Made by a program: the position numbers and the translations under genes. DNA of 64,000 bases, from the NCBI GenBank assembly GCA_965214305.1, contig OZ243949.1, positions 1,302,001 through 1,366,000 on the forward strand, written 5' to 3'. Below the pieces are notes generated by a model, which was not told the DNA's origin, searched no databases, and was given only the letters and a program-made list of their open reading frames with translations. Below are positions 18,012 through 24,829 of the stretch, piece by piece (within the stretch, counting starts at the first letter, position 1; every line of letters begins with the position of its first letter). The stretch comes from Azophilus sp965214305. Lineage in GTDB: Bacteria; Pseudomonadota; Gammaproteobacteria; Pseudomonadales; Azotimanducaceae.

Positions 18012-19127
18012 TCAGCCCACCTTCAGCAGGGCATCGGTATCGGAAATATCCGAAAGCAATTCCGAGCCGGTTTCGGTCACCAGCACAATATCCTTGTTCT
18101 GCATCCCGAAGCCGTGGCCCGTGTCATAAACCAAAGGCTCGATGCCCAGCACCATGCCCGCTTCCAGGGGCACATCCGAATACATGCCCAGATAGGGCTC
18201 CTCATGCAGGTGCAGACCGATGCCGTGGCCAATAAACTGAATGGGCGGCAGGCCCAGCTTGCCGAGATGGCCGATAAAAGCCTCGTAGATCTCCTTGGAA
18301 CTGGCGCCGGGCTTAATCATGTCCAGCACCTTGTATTTGCATTCCACCAGGTTTTGCCAGATTTCCTCGGAGCGGGCGGGCGGCGATTGCACATAAGCGG
18401 TTCTGCACACCCCGGCGTGGTAGCCGTTAATCACGGAGAATATCTCCACCCGGCAAATATCCTGCCTCTCCAGCCGCCGCATGGTCGGGCCCACATTCGG
18501 GAACACGCTGCGCGGGCCGGTGGCGACGATCATCAGCTTGTAGTCGTCGGCGCCCAGGCTGTAGATATTCCGGGTCAATCCCGCGGCTATATCCATTTCC
18601 GTGCTGCCGACTCCCACGCCGTTCAGCGCGTTGCTTATGGATTCATCGGCAATGCGCGATAAACGCCGCATGAGTTCGATCTCATCCGCTGACTTGATCT
18701 GGCGCAAACGGGCGAGATGGCCTTCCGCGGCCACGAATCGGGCATCGGGCACAGCGCGGGTCAAAGCCTCGTAATCGCAGGCAGGCAGATAATCCATCTC
18801 GGTGCCTATGGTTGCGTTGCCAAGACCCATTTCCTTAAGCAGCCCCGCCAATACCTGCATGGGGCTGTCGGTAAATTCGCCCCACACGCGCACTTGTTCG
18901 CCATCAACGCTGTTCCTGACCGTGCTTTCCTCCATATCCACGGCCAGAAACCGGCAACTGCCGTCCGCCGCCACCACCACCGCCGCATGCCGCCAGCGCA
19001 TCAAGGACTGGGAAGGCACCACAAAGCCGGCCAAGTAGGCGAAGTTTTCCGGCGACAGGCAGATGACAGCGTCGAGCCCGCACTCGGTCATGTCCGGCAT
19101 CAGCCGTCGGATTACTTCTTCGCGCAT
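18012..19127 (-). CDS. M24-family (creatinase/Xaa-Pro-peptidase fold) hydrolase with degenerate metal site
   Basis: Pita-bread-fold protein of 371 residues with an N-terminal creatinase-type domain (1-140) and a C-terminal M24 domain (150-371). In metallopeptidases the five metal ligands are D, D, H, E, E. Here the D positions read Glu228 (RVEIFSVINGYHAGVCRT) and Gly239. His301 (FIGHGIGLHLHEE) and Glu330 (VLGIEPLVY) are kept; the last Glu is Lys345 (MQNKDIVLVTE). Loss of three ligands argues against a dinuclear peptidase and towards a creatinase-like or other metal-independent hydrolase or lyase. It is the first gene of the five-gene operon. Residue numbers are hand counts. Confidence 0.85.
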   Translation of the reverse strand: MREEVIRRLMPDMTECGLDAVICLSPENFAYLAGFVVPSQSLMRWRHAAVVVAADGSCRFLAVDMEESTVRNSVDGEQVRVWGEFTDSPMQVLAGLLKEMGLGNATIGTEMDYLPACDYEALTRAVPDARFVAAEGHLARLRQIKSADEIELMRRLSRIADESISNALNGVGVGSTEMDIAAGLTRNIYSLGADDYKLMIVATGPRSVFPNVGPTMRRLERQDICRVEIFSVINGYHAGVCRTAYVQSPPARSEEIWQNLVECKYKVLDMIKPGASSKEIYEAFIGHLGKLGLPPIQFIGHGIGLHLHEEPYLGMYSDVPLEAGMVLGIEPLVYDTGHGFGMQNKDIVLVTETGSELLSDISDTDALLKVG

Positions 19128-19258
19128 GTTGCGCTCCTCTTGCGCCTTGCCAGCGTCGCTGGCCCGCTTACCGGGCGGGCAGATACTATATCAACCGGGG
19201 AAGGCTTCGGGCAGTCCTAGCGGATGAATCGGATTCGCTCCTCTGCGGCGGCGAGGCG

Positions 19259-19501
19259 GTGGATATCGACTTGAGCGACGACGCGCTGCTCGGCGAGCCT
19301 GGGGTCCGGCAGGCAATCGCTACAGCCTTGTTTCAAGAGCGCAGTCTTTCGCCGGGGCTGGCCGCGAAATTCTCCGGCCTTGGAGTCGCGGGATTTATCC
19401 AGCATGTGTCGCGGCTTGGCATTCCAGTTGTTTCTGGAACGGCGGACACCGTGAAGGCTGACGCGGATTTTGCTGAAGCATGGCGAAAAGAATCGTCGTA
19501 G
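19259..19501 (+). CDS. UPF0175-family putative antitoxin
   Basis: Small protein of 80 residues. The core IATALFQERSLSPGLAAKFSGL followed by GFIQHVSRLGIPVV matches the helix-turn-helix-like UPF0175 pattern. Members usually precede a DUF3368 PIN-like gene in a presumed toxin-antitoxin pair, and exactly that follows here, with the next ATG overlapping this gene's 3' end by 22 bases. The GTG at 19259 is the listed start; a few upstream in-frame codons are possible. Because its partner is destroyed by an insertion element, it is probably an orphan antitoxin. Confidence 0.7.
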   Translation: MDIDLSDDALLGEPGVRQAIATALFQERSLSPGLAAKFSGLGVAGFIQHVSRLGIPVVSGTADTVKADADFAEAWRKESS

Positions 19502-19590
19502 TGGATGCCAGCCCCCTGATTGGCCTCGCCTCGGCGGGCGCGTTTGACTTGTTAGCCCAAAGCAGTAATGTCCCCTTTGCGCAAAGTTAA
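19480..19590 (+). pseudogene. Truncated DUF3368/PIN-like toxin gene interrupted by an insertion sequence
   Basis: The ATG at 19480 opens MAKRIVVVDASPLIGLASAG, the N-terminal strand of DUF3368 PIN-like proteins, with Asp9 as the first acidic site. After AFDLL the frame runs into the insertion element and stops at 19590. The usual length is about 150 residues, so only the first tenth or so remains. After the element, the duplicated target (21027-21042) restores AFDL but then enters a G-run, so the gene had no normal continuation there either. Confidence 0.7.
19536..19551 (+). repeat. Left 16-bp direct repeat (target duplication) of the ISNCY element
   Basis: GGGCGCGTTTGACTTG is identical here and at 21027-21042, exactly bounding the insertion element. 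Sixteen bases is long for a target duplication, but long duplications are known for IS1202-group elements. The left copy lies in the toxin coding sequence. Confidence 0.75.
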
Positions 19591-21026
19591 AGTGTCCCCT
19601 TTTTCATCGGGGAGGGGCTGTCTTGTCGAGTGCGGAGGTGTTGTTGAGCATGCGGGAGTCGGATCGGGCGGGAGTGATTCGCGATGTGGTGGAGAAGCGC
19701 CTGTCGCAGCGCGAGGCGGCGTTGCGGCTGCGGTTGAGTGTGCGCCAGGTGAAGCGCCTGGCGGCGCGCTACCGGGAGCGGGGCGCGGCAGGGCTGGTGT
19801 CGGGGCGGCGGGGCAAGCGGTCGAACAACGCGATCGACCCGGCGGTGCGCTGTGCGGCGCTGGACCTGGTTCGCGGGCGCTACCCGGATTTCGGTCCGAC
19901 CCTCGCTTGCGAGAAGCTGGTGGAGGCGCACGGTTTCAAGCTGTCGGCGGAGACGCTGCGGGGCTGGATGATCGAAGACGGGCTGTGGCGGCCGAAGGCG
20001 CGTCGGGAGGCGCGCGCGCATCCGAGCCGGCCGCGCCGGGATTGCCTGGGCGATCTGGTGCAGATCGACGGTTCGCCGCACGACTGGTTCGAGGACCGGG
20101 GGCCGCGGTGCGCGCTGATCGTGTACGTGGACGACGCGACGTCGCGGCTGCTGGCGATGGGGTTCTGGCCGGCGGAGACGACCGAGGCCTACATGGAGAC
20201 GACGCGGGCGCATCTGGCGGCCCACGGGCGTCCGGTGGCGTACTACTCGGACCGCCACAGCATATTCCGGGTGAGCCTGCGGGGCCGGGAGGGTGGGTTG
20301 ACGCAGTTCGGCCGGGCGCTGGGGACGCTGGACATCGCGCCAATCCACGCCGGCAGTCCGCAGGCCAAGGGCCGGGTGGAGCGGGCCAACCGGACGCTGC
20401 AGGACCGGCTGGTGAAGGAGATGCGGCTGCGTGGCATCTGCGGCATCGAGGCGGGGAACGCCTACCTGCCGGCGTTCATGGCGGACTACAACCGGCGTTT
20501 CGGCGTGGCGGCGCGCAACCCGGCGGACGCGCACCGGGCGGTGTTGCACAACGACCGGGAGCTGGATCTGATCCTGTGCGAGCAGCACGAACGCAAGCTG
20601 GCGAAGAACCTGTCGATCAGCTTCGAGGGCGACACCTACCAGGTGACCGGGCAAGGCCGGGGCTACCGGCTGCGGGGTGCCGCGGTGACGGTGTGCAAGG
20701 GCTGGAACGGCGCGGTGGCTGTGCTGCGCGACGGCCGCGAGCTGCCGGTCGAGTTGCTTGCCGGGGGCGGGGATCCGCCGCCGGTTGAGGATGGGAAGAG
20801 CGTGCGGTCGCGGGTGGACAGGGTCAAGGCGCGGCAGCGGTCCCGGCCGGACTGGAAGCCGCCACCGGACCACCCCTGGCGACGCTCTTTCAAGACCGGC
20901 GCGGGGGCGGCCGCCGGATAGCCGCGGCGCGGCCTTGCGCTCCGGTCGCTACGCTCCCTCCGCGCAAGGCCGAAGGGGACATCTCTACTTTGGAGAAAAG
21001 GGGACATTTCTACTTTGCTTTGACAC
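19552..21026 (+). mobile_element. Complete ISNCY/IS1202-type insertion sequence, about 1.47 kb
   Basis: One transposase gene is flanked by imperfect terminal inverted repeats. The left end reads TTAGCCCAAAGCAGTAATG then TCCCC. The right end in reverse complement reads GTGTCAAAGCAAAGTAGAAA then TGTCCCC. At both ends the TGTCCCCTTT motif occurs twice, spaced by roughly 25 bases, giving duplicated subterminal sites that probably bind the transposase. The 16-bp direct repeats outside mark a recent insertion, and the intact transposase suggests it could still move. A short derivative with the same ends lies at 24476-24672. Confidence 0.82.
19623..20921 (+). CDS. ISNCY/IS1202-family transposase
   Basis: DDE transposase of 432 residues. 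Residues 15-110 hold helix-turn-helix motifs (LSQREAALRLRLSVRQVKRL). The catalytic domain shows DDE residues in LVQIDGSPHDWFEDRG, the YSDRHSIFR motif and QAKGRVERANRTLQDRL. A C-terminal domain of about 120 residues ends in a basic tail. The QIDGS, YSDRH and AKGRVERAN signatures are characteristic of the ISNCY proteins related to IS1202. The start is TTG at 19623; a GTG or ATG a few codons in is possible. No frameshift is seen. Confidence 0.9.
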   Translation: MSSAEVLLSMRESDRAGVIRDVVEKRLSQREAALRLRLSVRQVKRLAARYRERGAAGLVSGRRGKRSNNAIDPAVRCAALDLVRGRYPDFGPTLACEKLVEAHGFKLSAETLRGWMIEDGLWRPKARREARAHPSRPRRDCLGDLVQIDGSPHDWFEDRGPRCALIVYVDDATSRLLAMGFWPAETTEAYMETTRAHLAAHGRPVAYYSDRHSIFRVSLRGREGGLTQFGRALGTLDIAPIHAGSPQAKGRVERANRTLQDRLVKEMRLRGICGIEAGNAYLPAFMADYNRRFGVAARNPADAHRAVLHNDRELDLILCEQHERKLAKNLSISFEGDTYQVTGQGRGYRLRGAAVTVCKGWNGAVAVLRDGRELPVELLAGGGDPPPVEDGKSVRSRVDRVKARQRSRPDWKPPPDHPWRRSFKTGAGAAAG

Positions 21027-21042
21027 GGGCGCGTTTGACTTG
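21027..21042 (+). repeat. Right 16-bp direct repeat of the ISNCY element
   Basis: Identical to 19536-19551. It contains TTGACT, which can serve as the -35 box of the promoter-like arrangement that continues into the G-tract immediately downstream. Confidence 0.75.
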
Positions 21043-21067
21043 CAATCGGGGGGGGGGGGGGTATATA
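21035..21067 (+). promoter_or_regulatory. Promoter-like element with a 14-nt G tract in the spacer
   Basis: TTGACT at 21035-21040 (5 of 6 consensus -35 bases) and TATATA at 21062-21067 (4 of 6 consensus -10 bases) are separated by 21 bases, of which 14 are an uninterrupted run of G (21048-21061). Known phase-variable promoters, such as those of Bordetella fimbriae, change spacer length in the same way through a homopolymer. At the present length the spacer is longer than the optimal 17. The gene downstream begins at 21108. The function is inferred. Confidence 0.45.
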
Positions 21068-21107
21068 GGACCGGATTCAGATCTAAGACGCTGAAATGGA
21101 GGTGTGC

Positions 21108-21905
21108 ATGAAACACTCGATAACCGTGCGCTTTTCATCGCCGCGGAGACGCATCGCCCGCCTGTCCGCCGCCGCGCTTGCGGTCACGATGGGAATAGCA
21201 ATGCCGACGATGGCGCAGGTGCTGCCGGAAATCAGCTTGCGGATAGTCTCCGGATTCAGCGTCGTCAATGAATCCCCGGTTGGAAGATGCGACATTAGCA
21301 ATGGGCTGCCGGTCCAGATAAGGGCCAGTAGCAACCCCCAAGGCGTGAGAGTCAATATCTTCGCCTACACCGTCTCCGGCCATGACCGGTTTAAAAACTA
21401 TGGCGTGCCGGCCTATATCGAAAGAACTCCCGCTGTTTACCGACAGCGCTCCCAGGTGAGCTATACGTCCAACATGACGGGCTGGGCCGAACTGAATTCA
21501 TTCGGCGGCACCGGCTCGCCCTGTTTCCCGGACGACCTCCTCATCACCGGCAGCAGTGTGGTCCGGGTCGTCCTCATGCGCGGCGCGGGCTACACCATCA
21601 ATCCGAACATGCGATCGGTTGACATCACCGTTCGAGACACTCCCGGCGAGAGTTGCGCCTCGCCGGACAATACCCCTGGCGGCAAGTACTACATACCCCA
21701 CCCCCAGGGCGGTCTGGCTTGGGGGATGTGTACTTGCTCGGAGGAAGGCCCTTGGCACCCTCAGTACAGATTAGTGGACGGAAATCGGGTGTGGGTCAAC
21801 AAAGGCGACGACGGCTACGACGATGCATACGGCGCGGAGCAGCGGAAATGGCGCTCGGACACCACGAACTACTGCCCCGATTCGCCCTATCAGGGACCGT
21901 CCTGA
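21108..21905 (+). CDS. Predicted exported protein of unknown function
   Basis: The ATG at 21108 is preceded by a strong GGAGG site. The product has 265 residues with a signal peptide: a long basic n-region (RFSSPRRRIARL), hydrophobic SAAALAVTMGIAM, and a probable cleavage after TMAQ near residue 30. The mature part is beta-rich with several cysteines (VGRCDIS, GSPCFPDD, GESCASP, MCTCSEEG, TNYCPDS), consistent with a secreted disulfide-bonded protein. I do not recognise a family. It sits directly after a promoter-like element with a G tract, and the region around it is full of mobile-element debris. Two other small exported proteins lie within 4 kb. Confidence 0.7.
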   Translation: MKHSITVRFSSPRRRIARLSAAALAVTMGIAMPTMAQVLPEISLRIVSGFSVVNESPVGRCDISNGLPVQIRASSNPQGVRVNIFAYTVSGHDRFKNYGVPAYIERTPAVYRQRSQVSYTSNMTGWAELNSFGGTGSPCFPDDLLITGSSVVRVVLMRGAGYTINPNMRSVDITVRDTPGESCASPDNTPGGKYYIPHPQGGLAWGMCTCSEEGPWHPQYRLVDGNRVWVNKGDDGYDDAYGAEQRKWRSDTTNYCPDSPYQGPS

Positions 21906-22309
21906 TACCGCTTTCACGCCGGGATCCCCTAGGGAGCGCAAGTCCTCTATCCGGTCCGGCGGCGACGATTCCCGCAATAGCTTTTCGGTCGCTTCGGCAA
22001 TGCGGCTCGCATTGATAAGCGCGCCCAGCAAGGTGATTCCGTAGGGAGCGCTGCGGCGCCTGCTCATGGATCCCTAGAACCGTACCTATCTCTACAGCAA
22101 CCCGGGCCGAAGCCCCGCCAAAGCCCGCATGTCCTCCTTCGCCGCACGGCTTCACCCTGATCGGCCTGCTCACCGGCATGGCGGTGCTCTCAGCGGGCAC
22201 CTCGGGCAGCGGGGTCGCGAGCGCGGCAATTATGCGAGATCGTGATAAGCGTGGGGCCGCATCACAACAACACGAAAGCGGCGTGAATGCGGGCGAATCA
22301 CTCCTGCAA
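21906..22309. other. Non-coding or decayed stretch with a possible prepilin-like fragment
   Basis: About 400 bases without a convincing gene. In the plus strand at about 22145-22190 the translation PHGFTLIGLLTGMAVL resembles the N-methylation region of type IV pilins or pseudopilins (GFTLIELL), with the conserved Glu5 replaced by Gly. There is no start codon with a ribosome site in that frame and the sequence loses pilin character after it. It could be a decayed fragment or chance. Confidence 0.25.
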
Positions 22310-22461
22310 AATATTCACTTTTTGATGACTACAAATAGTGAAATACTGATTTTTTAGATACTAGTTCATTAAAAAATAATGCTAATTTAATTAAATTTTG
22401 ATTTTAATTAGTAAATTCATCTTTATACTTTTATAAGCAGTGAATTTACTGCGGTAACAGT
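22310..22461 (+). promoter_or_regulatory. AT-rich regulatory region of the Fic gene with repeated AGTGAA/TTCACT sites
   Basis: A sharply AT-rich stretch in an otherwise GC-rich window. TTCACT at 22314-22319 and AGTGAA at 22337-22342 form an inverted pair. AGTGAAATACT (22337) resembles AGTGAATTTACT (22439), and the latter lies in an imperfect 16-bp palindrome, GCAGTGAATTTACTGC (22437-22452), just upstream of the Fic start at 22462. A -10-like TATACT is at 22424-22429. The layout suggests autoregulation as in toxin-antitoxin loci. The base composition marks recent transfer. Confidence 0.45.
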
Positions 22462-23346
22462 ATGCCGATCACTCAACCCATCAAGAACCGCATCCAAGTC
22501 CTGAAGCGCAGCTACGATACCCTGCGCCCCGGCAAAGCCGCCTTGCTTTCGATGATCGACGAAATCGAGGTCAGCGAAAGCGTGTACAACTCCAATGCCA
22601 TCGAGAACTCGACCCTCAGCTTGGAGGAAACGGAGAGAATCCTGCTAGAGCAGATGTTGTCCCGAAACGTCTCGGTGCGGGAAGTCTTCGAGGCGAAAAA
22701 TCTCGCCCGCGTGATCGAGTACAAGCGCTCCCGGGTGGACGGCGGGGAGTTGAACAAGGATCTGATCCTGCTGCTGCACCGGATGCTCCTAGGCGGAATT
22801 GACGACGGCATTGCCGGTCGCTTCCGCCGCGCGGGGGAGTACGTGCGGGTGGGTACGCATATTGCGCCTGCGCCGGAACGCGTGGAGGGAATGATGGACG
22901 AGGCGCTGGTGGAGTATTCCAGCGATCTCGGCGCTTACTTCGTCGAGAAGATCGCGCGGTTTCATTTGGATTTCGAGCACATTCATCCGTTTTGCGACGG
23001 CAACGGGCGCTTGGGGCGTGTACTGATGAATTTTCAACTCCTGCAACTGGGACTGCCGCGCATCATTATCCGCAACTCCGAAAAGCGGCACTACTACCGG
23101 GCGCTTCAGGACTACGATCGCGGCGGTTCAACCCGCGCCATGGAGAGGATCGTGGCGCGCGGCCTGACGGAGTCGCTGCACAAGAGATTGAGCTATCTGC
23201 GAGGAGAAACCATCGTGAAGCTTTCGGACTATATCCGCCAAAACAAACTCTCCGCGCCTGCCGTCACCAATGCCGCCCGCCGCCAGACCATTCCCGCTTT
23301 CCGGGAAAAAGGCGTGTGGAAAATCGCTGCGGAATCCGCTCCCTAA
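22462..23346 (+). CDS. Fic-family protein (AMP transferase) with built-in inhibitory motif
   Basis: Fic proteins usually transfer AMP from ATP to target proteins. This one has 294 residues. The inhibitory helix motif SNAIEN (44-49, the S/TxxxE-N/G type) lies upstream of the core, making it a class II, self-inhibited Fic. The catalytic motif HPFCDGNGR is at 175-183 with all key residues present. The C-terminal 60 residues look like a helical or winged-helix tail (LSAPAVTNAARRQTIPAFREKGVW) that may bind DNA. It stands alone behind an AT-rich operator-like region. A second Fic gene, broken, is 5 kb away on the opposite strand. Confidence 0.88.
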   Translation: MPITQPIKNRIQVLKRSYDTLRPGKAALLSMIDEIEVSESVYNSNAIENSTLSLEETERILLEQMLSRNVSVREVFEAKNLARVIEYKRSRVDGGELNKDLILLLHRMLLGGIDDGIAGRFRRAGEYVRVGTHIAPAPERVEGMMDEALVEYSSDLGAYFVEKIARFHLDFEHIHPFCDGNGRLGRVLMNFQLLQLGLPRIIIRNSEKRHYYRALQDYDRGGSTRAMERIVARGLTESLHKRLSYLRGETIVKLSDYIRQNKLSAPAVTNAARRQTIPAFREKGVWKIAAESAP

Positions 23347-23467
23347 AAAAACGGCAACCGTCCGGTTATTCGGCGGGAAGCAGCGCCTGAACGCCGCGCG
23401 CGCGGCATGAGCTCGAGGCATTGAGAGCAGCAAGCCCGGCGCGCCGAAAACCGCCGCCGCAACTGAG

Positions 23468-23641
23468 CTAAGCGGTCGCTGTTAAGGGCACCTCCATTTC
23501 GATGGCCGTGGCCTGCGGCTGAGGCACGGAGCCGTCTTCTCCAAGCAGCGCCTCGACATGCAACGGGATGCCCTCGCGCATCAACCGAATGGCCTGCTCA
23601 GGCGTATCGCCCGTGGCCATGCAGTAGAGCCGGCGGTCAGT
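23468..23641 (-). pseudogene. C-terminal fragment of a HicB-type antitoxin
   Basis: About 57 codons remain. They read MATGDTPEQAIRLMREGIPL, then HVEALLGEDGSVPQP and end ATA stop. This matches the second half of HicB-like proteins (a GDT.EEA..N..EAI..H pattern). The frame is closed by a stop immediately upstream, where the neighbouring exported-protein gene ends, so the N-terminal strand is missing and no hicA partner is visible. Confidence 0.55.
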
Positions 23642-24263
23642 TCACGGTGACTTCGGCGGGCGGGCTGGGTTGATTCGACACTGTCATTCTCGGCGGCACG
23701 TACTGGCCCTCTTCGCAGTAGGAGGGGAGGCTCACTCTTCCGTGCCAATCATCGAATACAACTTCGTTGATCGTCAGGGTGAGCTTGTAGGGCCTCAGAT
23801 CAGGGTTGCTGTAGCCGCCTTGGCTGAGGTTGACATGGATCAAGCCGCCCTCTGTCCCATCGCAGGAAATCGTGGTATAGCGCCGGATGGGAGCAGGACA
23901 GGACGCGTTATTAATGTTCGTTGTGCTGCAAGCGATCTGGTAGTGGACATGCATGACACCGCCCTTGATCCGCATGTTATTGATGTTATCGAGTTGTTGT
24001 TGAGTGACGCCGGGCACGCCAGGGGTAATGCGATCAATGATGCCGGGCGAACTGCCTACGTGAATGCGGTAAGCAGCATAGTTGTTCCAGCGATAGCCTT
24101 GGGCGGTGATGGGCGGGATGGTCAGCGTCGGGCGGTCCGGGGCTTGCATCGTATTACCCTGCGCCCAAGTCGACGAGATGCCGAAAACGCCTGCGGCCAC
24201 GGCCATGACGGCAAGCAGCAGGAAGGCGGTTAATCTAGCGAGAGGGGGAGGCAAGCATGTCAT
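23637..24263 (-). CDS. Predicted exported protein of unknown function
   Basis: Product of 208 residues with a clear signal peptide (LARLTAFLLLAVMAVAAGVFG, cleavage probably after TWAQ near residue 35). The mature part is polar and beta-prone with two pairs of cysteines (QIACSTTNINNASCPAP, ISCDGTE, SYCEEG) and a proline-rich C-terminal end. No family recognised. Its 3' end abuts the HicB fragment. Like its neighbours at 21108 and 24830 it is an orphan exported protein in mobile-element debris; I see no homopolymer at its own 5' end. Confidence 0.65.
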   Translation of the reverse strand: MTCLPPPLARLTAFLLLAVMAVAAGVFGISSTWAQGNTMQAPDRPTLTIPPITAQGYRWNNYAAYRIHVGSSPGIIDRITPGVPGVTQQQLDNINNMRIKGGVMHVHYQIACSTTNINNASCPAPIRRYTTISCDGTEGGLIHVNLSQGGYSNPDLRPYKLTLTINEVVFDDWHGRVSLPSYCEEGQYVPPRMTVSNQPSPPAEVTVN

Positions 24264-24386
24264 GGGATGTCCTCACAAATTGATTGGAGCGCGATTCTAG
24301 CAGATGAGAGTTCCTCAATCCCCTGTTAAGGCGGCGGAGTTGAGTTTCTTAAGGCGCTGTTCCACTTGTCAAGTTCAAGGACGGGT

Positions 24387-24475
24387 TCACCACCTATGGG
24401 ACTTTTCGAGTTCGGCCGTCTTGTGTTTGCGAAGGTATTTCATCGGGGTCATCAAGTCCAGCGCGCAGTGGGGTC
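24387..24475 (-). pseudogene. 3' tail of an IS481-type transposase gene (copy 1)
   Basis: Minus-strand translation RPHCALDLMTPMKYLRKHKT ends AELEKSHRW stop. It is the last 30 or so codons of an IS481-like integrase-fold transposase (HxRPHxAL...P.EYL). The same tail recurs at 28544, 37107 and 45093. The rest of the element is missing; a MITE-like sequence abuts it on the right. Confidence 0.6.
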
Positions 24476-24672
24476 TGTCAACGCAAAGCAGAGATGTCCC
24501 CTTTGGCCAGCCTTCGGGTTCCGCCGTTCCGCAACCTGCGCCACAACCGCAACCCGATCCGCTTCCGCCATGGTCAGAACCCCTTCCGGAAACGCCAAAA
24601 CACAACCCCCGCACAAGGCAAAAAGGGGACACTTTAGCTTTGCTCAAAGGGGACATTACGGCTTTGCGCTAA
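24476..24672. mobile_element. MITE-like short derivative of the ISNCY element
   Basis: About 197 bases with both ends of the 19552-21026 element but no transposase. The left end reads TGTCAACGCAAAGCAGAGA then TGTCCCC. The right end in reverse complement reads TTAGCGCAAAGCCGTAATG then TCCCC, followed by a second TGTCCCCTTTTT. The interior is proline/GC-rich and non-coding. It could be mobilised in trans by the intact transposase 4 kb away. Confidence 0.65.
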
Positions 24673-24829
24673 CACACTCATGTGATAGCATGCACATGAG
24701 TGCTTTCACAAGAGGCCAAGAGGCGTTGAACATGCTGGCCTTAGGAACCAGCACGGCTTGCCGGAATCGGCGGCTGGGTCGGCCCGTGAAACGCCAAACG
24801 ATAGCAAGACACCACTACTTGGAGGAGTC

